A DNA stretch of 64,000 nucleotides, from positions 1 to 64,000 of the forward strand of contig JAFQHF010000176.1 in assembly GCA_017398105.1 (NCBI GenBank), read 5' to 3'. The notes below the pieces were generated by a model that was given only the letters and a program-made list of their open reading frames with translations, was not told the origin of the DNA and did not search any database. Source of the stretch: Oscillospiraceae bacterium (GTDB lineage Bacteria > Bacillota_A > Clostridia > Oscillospirales > Oscillospiraceae). The translations under genes and the position numbers were made by a program. This document shows, piece by piece, positions 42,529 through 51,842 of this stretch (the stretch's first letter is position 1; every line of letters starts with the position of its first letter).

Positions 42529-43593
42529 ATGAAAATTCTGCAAGTGATTCCCTATTTCTGCTTCGGCGGTGCGGAAACCATGTGCGAAAACCTGACCTAT
42601 GCCCTGAAAAAAGCGGGCCATGAGGTCACAGTCGTAAGCCTCTACAACGAGCATACGCCCATCTCTGAACGGATGGAGCGATCAGGTGTGAAGATCCTGT
42701 ATCTGGATAAGAAGCTGGGTCTGGATCTTTCCATGGTGCCGAAGCTCCGCAGGATCATGAAGCAGGAGAAGCCGGACGCGGTGCACACCCATCTGGATGT
42801 GATCAAATATGCGGTATTGGCTGCAAAGCTGGCCGGTGTGAAAAAATGCGTTCATACCGTTCACAATGTGGCGGACAAGGAGGCCGAAGGAAGGCTTCAG
42901 AAGATCGTTAACAAAACCTATTTCAAACTGGGCTGGTCTGTGCCTGTGGCCCTGAGCCCGCTGGTGCAGAAAACCATCCGGGATTTTTACGGAATGGTGC
43001 CGGAGAGAATCCCGGTGATCTACAACGGTGTCGACCTGTCCCGATGCATGGTAAAAGAAAGCTATGAATCCGAGACGTTGACACTGGTTCATGTGGGCCG
43101 GTTTAATGAACAGAAAAACCACAAAGGGCTGCTGGAAGCCTTTCAGAAGATCCTTGCAGTCTGCCCTGACTGCCGGCTGAATCTGCTGGGCGATGGAGAA
43201 CTGCGCGAAAGCGTGGAAGCCTATGCTGATGCACTGGGCATTGCGCAGCAGGTTTCCTTCCTGGGCAGCCAGTCCAATGTGTATCCGTATCTGAACGAAG
43301 CGGATATTTTCCTGCTTCCGTCCAGCTATGAGGGAATGCCCATGACCATTATCGAAGCCATGGGTACCGGACTTCCCATTGCGGCCACTGCCGTGGGCGG
43401 TGTTCCGGATATGATCCGCAGCGAAGAAAGCGGTCTGTTAACTGCCTGTGATCCGGCAGATGTTGCAGCTGCGGTGCTGAAGCTGATCGGGGATGCTTCC
43501 CTGCGCAAACGACTGGGCGAGAATGCCGTAAAGGAAAGCCGGCGCTTCTCCGCAGAGCATATGGCGGAAGAATACGCAAAGCAGTATCAATAA
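42529..43593 (+). CDS. Glycosyltransferase family 4
   Basis: A 354-residue GT-B enzyme. It starts ILQVIPYFCFGGAETMCENL and has LVHVGRFNEQKNHKGLLEAF and the EX7E motif SSYEGMPMTIIEAMGTGLP. The GGAE motif near the N-terminus and the donor region are typical of PelF/WcaL-like and capsule GT4 enzymes. A GAGGAAGG site precedes the ATG. Specificity cannot be assigned. Confidence 0.85.
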   Translation: MKILQVIPYFCFGGAETMCENLTYALKKAGHEVTVVSLYNEHTPISERMERSGVKILYLDKKLGLDLSMVPKLRRIMKQEKPDAVHTHLDVIKYAVLAAKLAGVKKCVHTVHNVADKEAEGRLQKIVNKTYFKLGWSVPVALSPLVQKTIRDFYGMVPERIPVIYNGVDLSRCMVKESYESETLTLVHVGRFNEQKNHKGLLEAFQKILAVCPDCRLNLLGDGELRESVEAYADALGIAQQVSFLGSQSNVYPYLNEADIFLLPSSYEGMPMTIIEAMGTGLPIAATAVGGVPDMIRSEESGLLTACDPADVAAAVLKLIGDASLRKRLGENAVKESRRFSAEHMAEEYAKQYQ

Positions 43594-43613
43594 AAATCCT
43601 TCGGGGGTGCATT

Positions 43614-44600
43614 ATGCTGACAGAGAAAATCACTGTGGTGGTTCCCGCCTACAATACGGCCCCCTGGCTGGAAAGAAGTCTGGACAGCCTGATGGCCCAG
43701 ACCTATGAGAATCTGGAAGTGGTGGTGGTCAATGACGGCTCCACCGATGATACTGCCGCCGTTCTGGATGCCTATGCGGCGAAGGAACCCCGGGTCAGAG
43801 CCATTCACAAGGAAAACGGCGGCGTGACCTCCGCACGGCTCCGGGGCGTGTCGGAAGCCACGGGAAGCTGGATCGGCTTTATGGACGGCGATGATGAGAT
43901 TGCGCCGGATATGTATGCGCGCCTGATGCGCAATGCAAAAAGCCATGATGCAGACATTTCCCACTGCGGCTATCAGGTTCTGTTTCTGGATGGCAGGATC
44001 AACTATGTCCACAATTCCGGTCAGCTTCGTATTCAGGATCATCTGACGGGTGTCCGGGATCTGCTGGACGGCGGCATGATCGAATCCAGTCTTTGCACGA
44101 AGCTGTACCGCAGGGAGCTGTTTGATGGCTTGCAGGACTTTATTGACCCGGCTATTCGGATCAACGAAGATTACCTGATGAATTATTACCTGTTCTCCCG
44201 GTCGGAGCAGTCTGTTTTTGAGGATTTCTGCCCCTATACCTATATCCTGCGGCAGGGCTCCGCTTCCTATAAGGTTCTTCATGAGCACAGCATTTTTGAT
44301 CCCATCCGGGTTCGGGAAATGATTCTGGAACACTGTGTCCCGGAACTGAAGGAAGATGCAAAAAAAGCCCAGCTGCGAAATCTGCTGTTTTCCTATGCCC
44401 AGCTGGTGATGGATATGAGTCGGAAATTCGACGGCTTCCGCAGCCGGGTCCGAAACCGGCTGAAGGAAGAAAAGGAATATTATTATCTTCTCTCCACAAG
44501 AAACAAAGTGCTGGCACATATGATCTGCCTGGCACCCTGGCTGTTCTGCGCTGCTTACCGGGCCTATGTGACCCTGATTCAGAGAGAAGAACAGCATTAA
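43614..44600 (+). CDS. Glycosyltransferase family 2
   Basis: A 328-residue GT-A enzyme with ITVVVPAYNTAPWLERSLDS, VVVNDGSTDDT and a metal site FMDGDDEIAPD (about residues 88-98). Here the usual VDSDD is replaced by MDGDD. The C-terminal third contains two hydrophobic stretches (LAHMICLAPWLFCAAY) that may anchor it to the membrane. It begins a pair of GT2 genes with the next reading frame 13 bp away. Confidence 0.83.
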   Translation: MLTEKITVVVPAYNTAPWLERSLDSLMAQTYENLEVVVVNDGSTDDTAAVLDAYAAKEPRVRAIHKENGGVTSARLRGVSEATGSWIGFMDGDDEIAPDMYARLMRNAKSHDADISHCGYQVLFLDGRINYVHNSGQLRIQDHLTGVRDLLDGGMIESSLCTKLYRRELFDGLQDFIDPAIRINEDYLMNYYLFSRSEQSVFEDFCPYTYILRQGSASYKVLHEHSIFDPIRVREMILEHCVPELKEDAKKAQLRNLLFSYAQLVMDMSRKFDGFRSRVRNRLKEEKEYYYLLSTRNKVLAHMICLAPWLFCAAYRAYVTLIQREEQH

Positions 44601-44613
44601 AGAGGATTGTTAT

Positions 44614-45597
44614 ATGAAAGACTACCCGCTGATCAGCGTGATCGTCCCGGTTTACAAGGTGGAAGCCTATCTTGACAAATGCATAGCCTCCATTGCGGGG
44701 CAGACCTACCGGAATCTGGAGATCATTCTGGTGGATGACGGAAGTCCTGACGGCAGCGGTGCCATCTGTGATGCCTGGGCGGAAAAGGACAGCCGCATCC
44801 GGGTGATCCATCAGAAAAATGCCGGTGCAGGCGCTGCCAGGAATACGGGTCTGGATGCGGCAACCGGTGAGATCGTCAGTATGATCGACAGTGACGATTA
44901 CCTGGAAGCGCACATGTATCAGCATCTTTACAGCCTGATGGCGGAGGATGTGGACATTGCGGAATGCGCCATTACCCTGACGGAAGAAGAGGACTTGCAG
45001 ATGGAGGATGGAAGCGGAGCCGAAATTCTCTACGCACCCCGGGAGGAGGCCATGTGCCTGCATATCCGGGACGAAATCTTCTGCCAGACCCCGCCCAACA
45101 AGCTTTACCGCCGCAGCGCCATTGCCGATGCCCGGTTCCCGGTGGGAAATCTCATTGATGACGAGTTCTTTACCTACAAGGTCATCGGAAATTCCCGGAG
45201 ACTGGTGCATTCTTCCGCGGTGATGTATGCCTACCGCCAGCAGCCCGGCAGCGCCATGCACAAGCCTTACTCCTTAAGACGGCTTCAGGGCCTGACTGCG
45301 AAGCGGCAGCGGCTGGACTATCTGAAGGAAAAACTGCCGCAGCTGGAATATGAAGCCAGATTTGACCTGTTTTTCACCAGCCTGTACGCCATGCAGGGCT
45401 GCCTGAATTCTCTGTCCAAAGAGGATATGGCGCAAGCAAGGAAGATCATCGGGGATACGGTCGCTGCGGTTACACCGCTGGAAACCAATCCGGAGGCTTC
45501 CAAACGGAAGAATCTGCTGCTGAAGATGGCGCAGGTGAATTTTGAAGGCACCGCAAAGCTTCTGAATTTCCTGATCCGTATCCATGTGCTGACATAA
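44614..45597 (+). CDS. Glycosyltransferase family 2
   Basis: A 327-residue GT-A enzyme: ISVIVPVYKVEAYLDKCIAS, LVDDGSPDGSGAICDAW, and SMIDSDDYLEAH as the metal site. The residues after 200 are less conserved and probably bind the acceptor. It resembles EpsJ-type transferases. Placed 13 bp after the preceding GT2 gene and 10 bp before the next. Confidence 0.83.
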   Translation: MKDYPLISVIVPVYKVEAYLDKCIASIAGQTYRNLEIILVDDGSPDGSGAICDAWAEKDSRIRVIHQKNAGAGAARNTGLDAATGEIVSMIDSDDYLEAHMYQHLYSLMAEDVDIAECAITLTEEEDLQMEDGSGAEILYAPREEAMCLHIRDEIFCQTPPNKLYRRSAIADARFPVGNLIDDEFFTYKVIGNSRRLVHSSAVMYAYRQQPGSAMHKPYSLRRLQGLTAKRQRLDYLKEKLPQLEYEARFDLFFTSLYAMQGCLNSLSKEDMAQARKIIGDTVAAVTPLETNPEASKRKNLLLKMAQVNFEGTAKLLNFLIRIHVLT

Positions 45598-45607
45598 GGG
45601 GTGTTCC

Positions 45608-46498
45608 ATGGAATTTGCATATAAGATTACCGTGTTTACGCCCACCTATAACCGGGCGTATATCCTAGAAAATTTGTATCGCTCGCTGCAGCGTCAGACC
45701 TGCACGGAATTTGAGTGGCTGGTGGTGGATGACGGCTCCACCGATAAAACCGGGGAGCTGTTTGAAAAATGGATGAAAGAGGACAATCCGTTTCCGATCC
45801 GCTACCACCGTCAGGAGAACGGCGGAAAATGCAGGGCCATCAATACCGGTGCAAAGCTTGCCAGGGGACAGTGGTTCTTCAACGTAGACTCCGATGACTA
45901 TCTGACGGACGATGCGGTGGAAAAGGTACAAAAATGGTCGGAAGAGCTGCCCAAGGATCAGAACTTCTGCGGCTTTGCCGGAAATCTTGGCACTGCACCG
46001 GATGTGACGCCCAATACCCTGTTTGAAGGCGGCTACTACGACGGCAATGCCTTCGACCGCTACGGTGCTGTCACCGGCGAACGGGCCCATGTGTTTTCCA
46101 CGGAAATTCTGCGGCAGTATCCTTACCCGGACTGCCCCGGCGAGAAATTCATGACGGAGGCCGTCACCTGGAACCGGATGGCCCATGACGGCTACAAGCT
46201 CCGCTACTATAACGACATTATCTGGATCTACGAATACAAGGAAGACGGACTGACCAATTCCGGCTACAGCCTCTTCCTGAACAACCCCCAGGGAACCGGA
46301 ATCTTCTTCCGGGAAAAAGCGAAATTCCTGCACTATTCCAGAAAAGACATTCTGGGTATGTGGTACGGCTTTACCTGTGATGCCATGGACCGCTGTACCG
46401 ATGACCAGATTGCAGAGTATATTGATATGCCCCGGTGGCTGGTGAAGCCCATGAAGGCCCTTCATGCCCTGGTGCAAACCATACGAAAAAAGAGGTAA
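45608..46498 (+). CDS. Glycosyltransferase family 2, distinct subtype
   Basis: A 296-residue GT-A enzyme. ITVFTPTYNRAYILENLYRS opens the fold, VVDDGSTDKTGEL follows, and NVDSDDYLTDD is the metal site. The remainder differs from the neighbouring GT2 proteins: YNDIIWIYEYKEDGLTNSG is shared with a group of small GT2 enzymes seen in capsule loci, often next to ABC exporters. Here the exporter genes begin 4 bp after it. Confidence 0.83.
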   Translation: MEFAYKITVFTPTYNRAYILENLYRSLQRQTCTEFEWLVVDDGSTDKTGELFEKWMKEDNPFPIRYHRQENGGKCRAINTGAKLARGQWFFNVDSDDYLTDDAVEKVQKWSEELPKDQNFCGFAGNLGTAPDVTPNTLFEGGYYDGNAFDRYGAVTGERAHVFSTEILRQYPYPDCPGEKFMTEAVTWNRMAHDGYKLRYYNDIIWIYEYKEDGLTNSGYSLFLNNPQGTGIFFREKAKFLHYSRKDILGMWYGFTCDAMDRCTDDQIAEYIDMPRWLVKPMKALHALVQTIRKKR

Positions 46499-46501
46499 CC
46501 T

Positions 46502-47344
46502 ATGGCTGATTATCACATTCACATTTCCGCCAAGCACCGCTGGTTCGATCTGAACCTGAAGGAGGTCTGGCAGTACCGGGATCTGATCACCCTGTTCACC
46601 AAGCGGAATTTTACGGTGGCTTACAAGCAGACCATTCTGGGCCCTGCCTGGATCTTCCTGACTCCGCTGTTCAGTTCCATTGTTCAGGCCTTCGTCTTCG
46701 GCGGCATTGCGGGCATTGAAACCGACGGCGTGCCCATGCTGCTGTTCTATCTGTGCAGCAACGCCATCTGGGCCTACTTTGCCAGCTGCCTGACCAACAA
46801 TGCCAGCACCTTCACGGCCAATGCCTATGTGTTCGGCAAGGTCTATTTTCCCCGTCTGACAACGCCGATCTCCAATGTGATTTCCTCTATCATCCGCTTT
46901 GGCATTCAGATGATCCTGGTTTTGCTGTTCATGGTGTATTTCCTGATCCAGGGTGCCGTACATCCCAACTGGCTTGCCTGGCTGGTGATTCCTGTGGAGC
47001 TGGTGCACCTGGGCATTCTGGGCATGGGCTTCGGCATTATCATTTCCAGTCTGACCACCAAATACCGCGATTTGATCGTGCTGGTGGACTTTGGCGTGTC
47101 TGCCTGGATGTACCTGACCCCCATTGTCTATCCGCTTTCCACGCTGGGAGAGGGCTGGGTAAAGACGCTTCTGCAGTGCAACCCTGTGACCACTTCCGTG
47201 GAGCTGATGCGCTATGCCATTCTGGGCAAGGGCACTGTGGAGTGGGTATTCTATGGCATTTCCTGGATCGTAACCCTGGCAGTGGCTGTGCTGGGCATTA
47301 TGATTTTTAATAAAGTGGAACGCAACTTTATGGATACTGTGTAA
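46502..47344 (+). CDS. Polysaccharide ABC transporter permease (Wzm/TagG type)
   Basis: A 280-residue protein of the ABC-2 permease type with six transmembrane helices. The start contains WQYRDLITLFTKRNFTVAYKQTILGPAWIF, an amphipathic region with a conserved gate motif before helix 1 (written here as seen across residues 21-50), and the C-terminus is hydrophobic to the last ten residues. It would form the membrane channel for a finished lipid-linked polysaccharide. It pairs with the ATPase gene 12 bp downstream. Confidence 0.9.
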   Translation: MADYHIHISAKHRWFDLNLKEVWQYRDLITLFTKRNFTVAYKQTILGPAWIFLTPLFSSIVQAFVFGGIAGIETDGVPMLLFYLCSNAIWAYFASCLTNNASTFTANAYVFGKVYFPRLTTPISNVISSIIRFGIQMILVLLFMVYFLIQGAVHPNWLAWLVIPVELVHLGILGMGFGIIISSLTTKYRDLIVLVDFGVSAWMYLTPIVYPLSTLGEGWVKTLLQCNPVTTSVELMRYAILGKGTVEWVFYGISWIVTLAVAVLGIMIFNKVERNFMDTV

Positions 47345-47356
47345 GGAGGCCGGAAT

Positions 47357-48661
47357 ATGCAGAATATGGAAAACAGAGAAGTTGCCATCCGGCTTTCCGG
47401 CGTGAAAAAACGCTACAAGCTGGGTCAGATCGGCGGCGGAACCCTGACGGCCGACCTGCAGAGCTGGTGGGCACGGGTTCGGGGAAAGGAAGACCCCAAT
47501 ACCCTGATCGGTACTGACCAGCGACTGGTTGGCCAGACCTTCATGGCCCTCAACGGAATTGACCTGACGGTTCACAAAGGAGAAGCCCTTGGCATCATCG
47601 GCGGCAACGGCGCAGGCAAGAGCACTATGCTGAAGCTGCTGTGCCGGGTTACGGCCCCCACGGAAGGTGATATTGACCTGTACGGACGTATCGCTTCCAT
47701 GCTGGAGGTGGGCACCGGCTTTAACGGCGAAATGACCGGCCGGGAAAATGTGTACATGAACGGCGCGATTTTGGGCATGACCAAGGCGGAGATCGATGCC
47801 AAGATGGAGGATATCATTGAATTTTCCGAAGTCCGGGATTTCATTGATACTCCTGTCAAGCGGTATTCCTCCGGTATGTTCGTCAAGCTTGCTTTCTCCG
47901 TGGCAGCCCATCTGGACAGCGAGATTATGATCATGGACGAAGTTCTGGCAGTTGGCGATATGGCCTTCCAGAAAAAATGTCTGAACAAGATGCGCTCCGC
48001 TGCCAAGCTGGACGGCAGAACCGTCCTGTACGTCAGCCATAACATGAACACCATCCGAACCCTGTGCGACCGGTGCATCGTGCTGGACAAGGGCAGGATC
48101 GTGTTTGACGGCGATGTGGATGAGGCTATCGAGATCTACATGAGCGCGGCTCACAATGAATGGTCCGAAGGACAGACGGAATTCAATCTGACCGAGGCTG
48201 TCAGCCGGTCTCCCTATACCGAGGGCAATGCCCGGATCAATTATCTGAAGCTGCTGGGCAAGGACCTGGTTATGTATACCTCCGGCGAGAAGATGCCCAT
48301 GAAGCTGCGCATTGCTACGAAAAAGGATTATGCGGATCTGCGGCTGCGCATTGAGCTGCGCTACAGCGATGATACGCCGGTTGGCACCATGCCCAATGTA
48401 TCCCTGGGTTCCTTTAAGGCCGGGGAAGAAAAGGATGTCTTTGTTGAGTTTACACCTGCGGGCCTGACCAACGGTAAGTTCCGGGTGGATATGGTGCTGT
48501 TTGAGATCGATGAATTCGGCAACAGCTACGATCAGGAACTGCTGCTGCCTGCCTTCTTCTTTGAGGTGCAGGAGCGGGAGGATATTGTGTGGAATCAGAG
48601 CAACTGGGGACATGTGCGGTTCCCGGATGCTGAGATTCGCGTGGAGAATACAAAGGAGTGA
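47357..48661 (+). CDS. Polysaccharide ABC transporter ATPase with C-terminal binding domain (Wzt/TagH type)
   Basis: A 434-residue protein. The ATPase part carries Walker A GGNGAGKS (82-89), the signature YSSGMFVKLAFSVAAHL, Walker B IMIMDEVLAVGD and the switch His in YVSHNM. A C-terminal region (about 265-434) forms a separate beta-rich domain as in Wzt, where it recognises the modified end of the polymer. Presence of this domain suggests the exporter handles a finished chain rather than single repeats (inference). AAGGAGG precedes ATG 47357. Confidence 0.92.
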   Translation: MQNMENREVAIRLSGVKKRYKLGQIGGGTLTADLQSWWARVRGKEDPNTLIGTDQRLVGQTFMALNGIDLTVHKGEALGIIGGNGAGKSTMLKLLCRVTAPTEGDIDLYGRIASMLEVGTGFNGEMTGRENVYMNGAILGMTKAEIDAKMEDIIEFSEVRDFIDTPVKRYSSGMFVKLAFSVAAHLDSEIMIMDEVLAVGDMAFQKKCLNKMRSAAKLDGRTVLYVSHNMNTIRTLCDRCIVLDKGRIVFDGDVDEAIEIYMSAAHNEWSEGQTEFNLTEAVSRSPYTEGNARINYLKLLGKDLVMYTSGEKMPMKLRIATKKDYADLRLRIELRYSDDTPVGTMPNVSLGSFKAGEEKDVFVEFTPAGLTNGKFRVDMVLFEIDEFGNSYDQELLLPAFFFEVQEREDIVWNQSNWGHVRFPDAEIRVENTKE

Positions 48662-48666
48662 TGGAG

Positions 48667-49812
48667 ATGGAGAAAATCAAAGTCGTATTTGTGCACTATA
48701 AGCTGGTTTGCGGCGGCGCAGAGCAGGCTTTGTTTGATCTGATCCGTCTGATGGATAAGGAACGCTTTGATGTATCGGTATTCGTTCAGGAACCCGGCGG
48801 TGTCTGGGAACAAAAGTTTATCGATGGCGGCATTCCGGTTTTCTATGATTATTCCTGCCGAAAAGCGACGCTGAATCCCTTCGTCAAGGCGGGGAATGTG
48901 GTCAAAAAGCTGCGTACCGATGCGGCCTACAAGCGGGGCGGTGAGGGACTGCTGGATGTGATCCTGCCGGAAAGTCCGGATATCGTGATCTCTTATTCTG
49001 CCTGGTTCCAGGATAAAATTGCCTTTACCCAAACGGGAAAGACCGTAAAATACATCCACGGCGATCCAGGTACCAACGAGGCTTACCGGAAGGAAGCGGA
49101 GAATGAGAAGCAGCTGCTGTCCCGGTTCGACCGGATCGTCTGCGTATCGGAAGCGGCATGGAATTCTTTCCGGCAGATCAGCGGCCTGACAGAGGGTGTG
49201 GAGCTGCACTACAATCCCATCAACAGCGACCAGGTTCGGGAAAAGGCACAGGAAACCGTGGAAATGCCCGCAGACGTTCCGCTGATCTGCGCAGTGGGCC
49301 GGCTGTCGGAGGAGAAGGGCTTTGAACGGCTGGTTTACCTGCATAAGGAACTGCTGCGGGAAGGGATTTTCCACAGGCTGGTGATCGTAGGTGACGGCCC
49401 TGACCGGGAGCGGGTTGAGCGGGCTGTACAGGCCACTCAAACGCATGGCAGCGTGATCCTGGCAGGCTATCAGTCCAATCCCTACCCTTACATGAAGCAG
49501 AGCAAATTCCTGGTGAGCTCCTCCTATACGGAGGGCCTGCCGGTGATTGCCATGGAGGCCCTGTGCCTGGGGACGCCCATTGTGGCGGCGGTTCCCTCTG
49601 TGGGGGAGGTCTTCGGCGGGGAAGTCTGCGGCGTGATTACTGAAAATGATAACGACAGCCTGAAAGCAGGCATTCGGAAGATGCTGACCGAGGAAACCTT
49701 CTATGCCCGGGCAAAGGCCGGGGCAGAAAAACGCAGCGCGTTTTTCGATGGAAAGCGGATGGTCAGTGAAGTGGAGAAGATGCTGCTCGAACTGATGGAG
49801 CAGGATTCCTGA
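48667..49812 (+). CDS. Glycosyltransferase family 4
   Basis: A 381-residue GT-B enzyme. VVFVHYKLVCGGAEQALFDL has the GGAE acceptor-side motif, AVGRLSEEKGFERLVYLH opens the donor domain, and SSYTEGLPVIAMEALCLGTP is the EX7E motif. Two ATGs (48661, 48667) and a GTG are possible; 48667 gives a 9-nt spacing from AAAGGAG. It partly overlaps or abuts the ABC ATPase gene, so the exporter and transferases appear co-expressed. Confidence 0.85.
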   Translation: MEKIKVVFVHYKLVCGGAEQALFDLIRLMDKERFDVSVFVQEPGGVWEQKFIDGGIPVFYDYSCRKATLNPFVKAGNVVKKLRTDAAYKRGGEGLLDVILPESPDIVISYSAWFQDKIAFTQTGKTVKYIHGDPGTNEAYRKEAENEKQLLSRFDRIVCVSEAAWNSFRQISGLTEGVELHYNPINSDQVREKAQETVEMPADVPLICAVGRLSEEKGFERLVYLHKELLREGIFHRLVIVGDGPDRERVERAVQATQTHGSVILAGYQSNPYPYMKQSKFLVSSSYTEGLPVIAMEALCLGTPIVAAVPSVGEVFGGEVCGVITENDNDSLKAGIRKMLTEETFYARAKAGAEKRSAFFDGKRMVSEVEKMLLELMEQDS

Positions 49813-49829
49813 ACAGAAGGAGGTTGCCG

Positions 49830-50792
49830 ATGGCACAGATCAGTGTGATCGTACCGGTATACCGGGCAGAAAAATTTCTGAACCGGTGTGTGGACAGTAT
49901 TTTGGCCCAGACCTTTGAAGATCTGGAGGTGATTCTGGTTGACGACGGAAGTCCCGACACCAGCGGACAGATCTGTGACGATTATGCGGCAAGAGACAGC
50001 CGGGTCCATGTGATTCACCAGGAAAATGCCGGTGTGTGCGTTGCACGCAATGTCAGCCTGGACTGGGTGTTTGCCAACAGCGAGAGCCAGTGGATCTTCT
50101 TTATCGATAACGACGACTGGATGCACCCGGAAACCCTGAAACGGATGCATCAGGCTGCCCTGGAGCACCGGTCGAACCTTGTAATCTGCGGTTACGGTCA
50201 GACCGGCGGGGAAGACCCGGTGATCGAAGAAGCACAGCTGAAAAGCCGGAAGTGGAAGCCTAAGGATTTTTACATGCAGCATTTTGTCAATGCCACCGTG
50301 TGCTGGGGCAAGCTCTATCACAGAAGCTGTTTTGACGGGCTGCGGTATCCGCCCGGAAAGTATATTGAAGATGAATTTTTGACCTACCGGCTACTGTTTG
50401 CCCAGGAAACGCTGACGGTGATCCCGGCACCGCTGTATGCCTATTACTACAACGAAAGCGGCATCAGCAAAATGCGCTGGACACCCAAGCGGCTGGACTC
50501 CTGGGAAGCCTATGAGCAGCAGATCGCCTGGTTTGAAAAGCTGGGGGACAGGGAACTGGTTCGCTTCCGGGTGAGAAATTATGTGGATATGCTGTTGCCC
50601 TATTTCCAGGCAGCCCGGGAAGCAGATGCGCAAAAGGAACTGGAGATTATCCGGAAAAAAGGCCGCAGCCTGCTGCGCTGGGCCTGGAAACAGGGATTCC
50701 TGGATTTTTGGTGCGATTTTGAAACCCTTAGTGCCTTTTATCCTGTCTGGACAAAAGCATATCGATTCTATATTGACAAATGCAAGAAGTAA
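49830..50792 (+). CDS. Glycosyltransferase family 2
   Basis: A 320-residue GT-A enzyme. ISVIVPVYRAEKFLNRCVDS, LVDDGSPDTSGQICDDY, and the metal site FIDNDDWMHPE, in which Ser of the usual VDSDD is Asn. An extra segment DWVFANSESQW precedes the metal site and is shared with the gene at 52629 but not with the other GT2 proteins, marking the two as close paralogues. ATG 49830 follows AAGGAGG by 6 nt. Confidence 0.84.
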   Translation: MAQISVIVPVYRAEKFLNRCVDSILAQTFEDLEVILVDDGSPDTSGQICDDYAARDSRVHVIHQENAGVCVARNVSLDWVFANSESQWIFFIDNDDWMHPETLKRMHQAALEHRSNLVICGYGQTGGEDPVIEEAQLKSRKWKPKDFYMQHFVNATVCWGKLYHRSCFDGLRYPPGKYIEDEFLTYRLLFAQETLTVIPAPLYAYYYNESGISKMRWTPKRLDSWEAYEQQIAWFEKLGDRELVRFRVRNYVDMLLPYFQAAREADAQKELEIIRKKGRSLLRWAWKQGFLDFWCDFETLSAFYPVWTKAYRFYIDKCKK

Positions 50793-50807
50793 AAGGAGTG
50801 AGAAAGA

Positions 50808-51842
50808 ATGCCTCAGATCAGTGTGATCGTGCCGGTGTATAAAGCCGAAGCCTATTTGAAAGACTGCGTTGACAGCATTCTTTCCCAGACCTTTTCTGAT
50901 TTTGAATTGATTTTGGTGAATGACGGAAGTCCTGACGGCAGCGGTGGGATCTGCGATGCCTATGCTGCCGGAGAACCCCGGGTTTCCGTGATTCACCAGA
51001 CAAACCAGGGCCAGGCTGCGGCCAGAAACCATGCCCTTGTAAACGCCAGGGGACAGTGGATCTGTTTTGTGGACAGTGATGATGTGATCCACCCGCAGAT
51101 GCTGGAGCTGCTGTACACAGCCGCGTCGGAAAGCGGTGCCGGAATCAGTATGTGCCGGTATGTGGAAGCGCCCAGTTGTCCGGAAACGTTTTTTCAGGCG
51201 AAGGACGGCGACTGGGATGTCCTGACCATGGAGGAAAATACCATGGTGCAGCTGTATGATGCGGATGCGTACCCTGCCTGGGTAGCCTGCGCCAAGCTGG
51301 TGCGAAAGGATTTGGTTGAAAGCTATCCTTTCCGGGAGGGCAGAGTCTTTGAGGACAATGAGGCTGTATGCCGGTGGGTATGCGCTGCAGGCAGGCTGGC
51401 CCGGATCGATCACGAACTGTACTATTACCGGACGAATCAGGGAAGTACCACGAAGAGCGTGTTCAGCCTGAAAAAGCTGGATTATCTTTGGGCACTGGAC
51501 AGCATTACCCGGTTTTACGGGAAGCTTGGCTGGCATCAGATGCAGCGGCGCTTTTTTGACCGGTATGCCGATGCGGCAGTCAGCGCCTGCATGGGCCTGC
51601 GCTATGAGCTGGATCGGAAGGATCTGATCCCAGGTGTTGCAAAAGACCTGCGCGTATTGGCAAAACAGGAAAATCTGAAGCTGACGACGGAACAGAAAGA
51701 AGCCCTGCTGGAAGCGGAGCACCCGGAATGGATGGGCATTTACTGGCCTCTGGCCGGTGCTGTGCGGACTGTCAGGGAAGAGGGAATTTCCGGGATTGCC
51801 CGGAAGATCAAAAAGAAATTTGCGAAGGAGGATGGCCGATGA
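50808..51842 (+). CDS. Glycosyltransferase family 2
   Basis: A 344-residue GT-A enzyme with ISVIVPVYKAEAYLKDCVDS, LVNDGSPDGSGGICDAY and CFVDSDDVIHPQ. The C-terminal half includes a helical, charge-rich region ending in KIKKKFAKEDGR. It starts 15 bp after its neighbour and overlaps the GT32 gene by 4 nt, so translation of the two is coupled. Confidence 0.84.
   Translation: MPQISVIVPVYKAEAYLKDCVDSILSQTFSDFELILVNDGSPDGSGGICDAYAAGEPRVSVIHQTNQGQAAARNHALVNARGQWICFVDSDDVIHPQMLELLYTAASESGAGISMCRYVEAPSCPETFFQAKDGDWDVLTMEENTMVQLYDADAYPAWVACAKLVRKDLVESYPFREGRVFEDNEAVCRWVCAAGRLARIDHELYYYRTNQGSTTKSVFSLKKLDYLWALDSITRFYGKLGWHQMQRRFFDRYADAAVSACMGLRYELDRKDLIPGVAKDLRVLAKQENLKLTTEQKEALLEAEHPEWMGIYWPLAGAVRTVREEGISGIARKIKKKFAKEDGR

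Noticed and set aside
45665..48613. Open frame of 982 codons on the minus strand across the ABC exporter genes
   Set aside because: It lies opposite well-recognised GT2, Wzm and Wzt genes and its translation is His/Gln-rich with no recognisable domain, typical of the complement of biased codon use.
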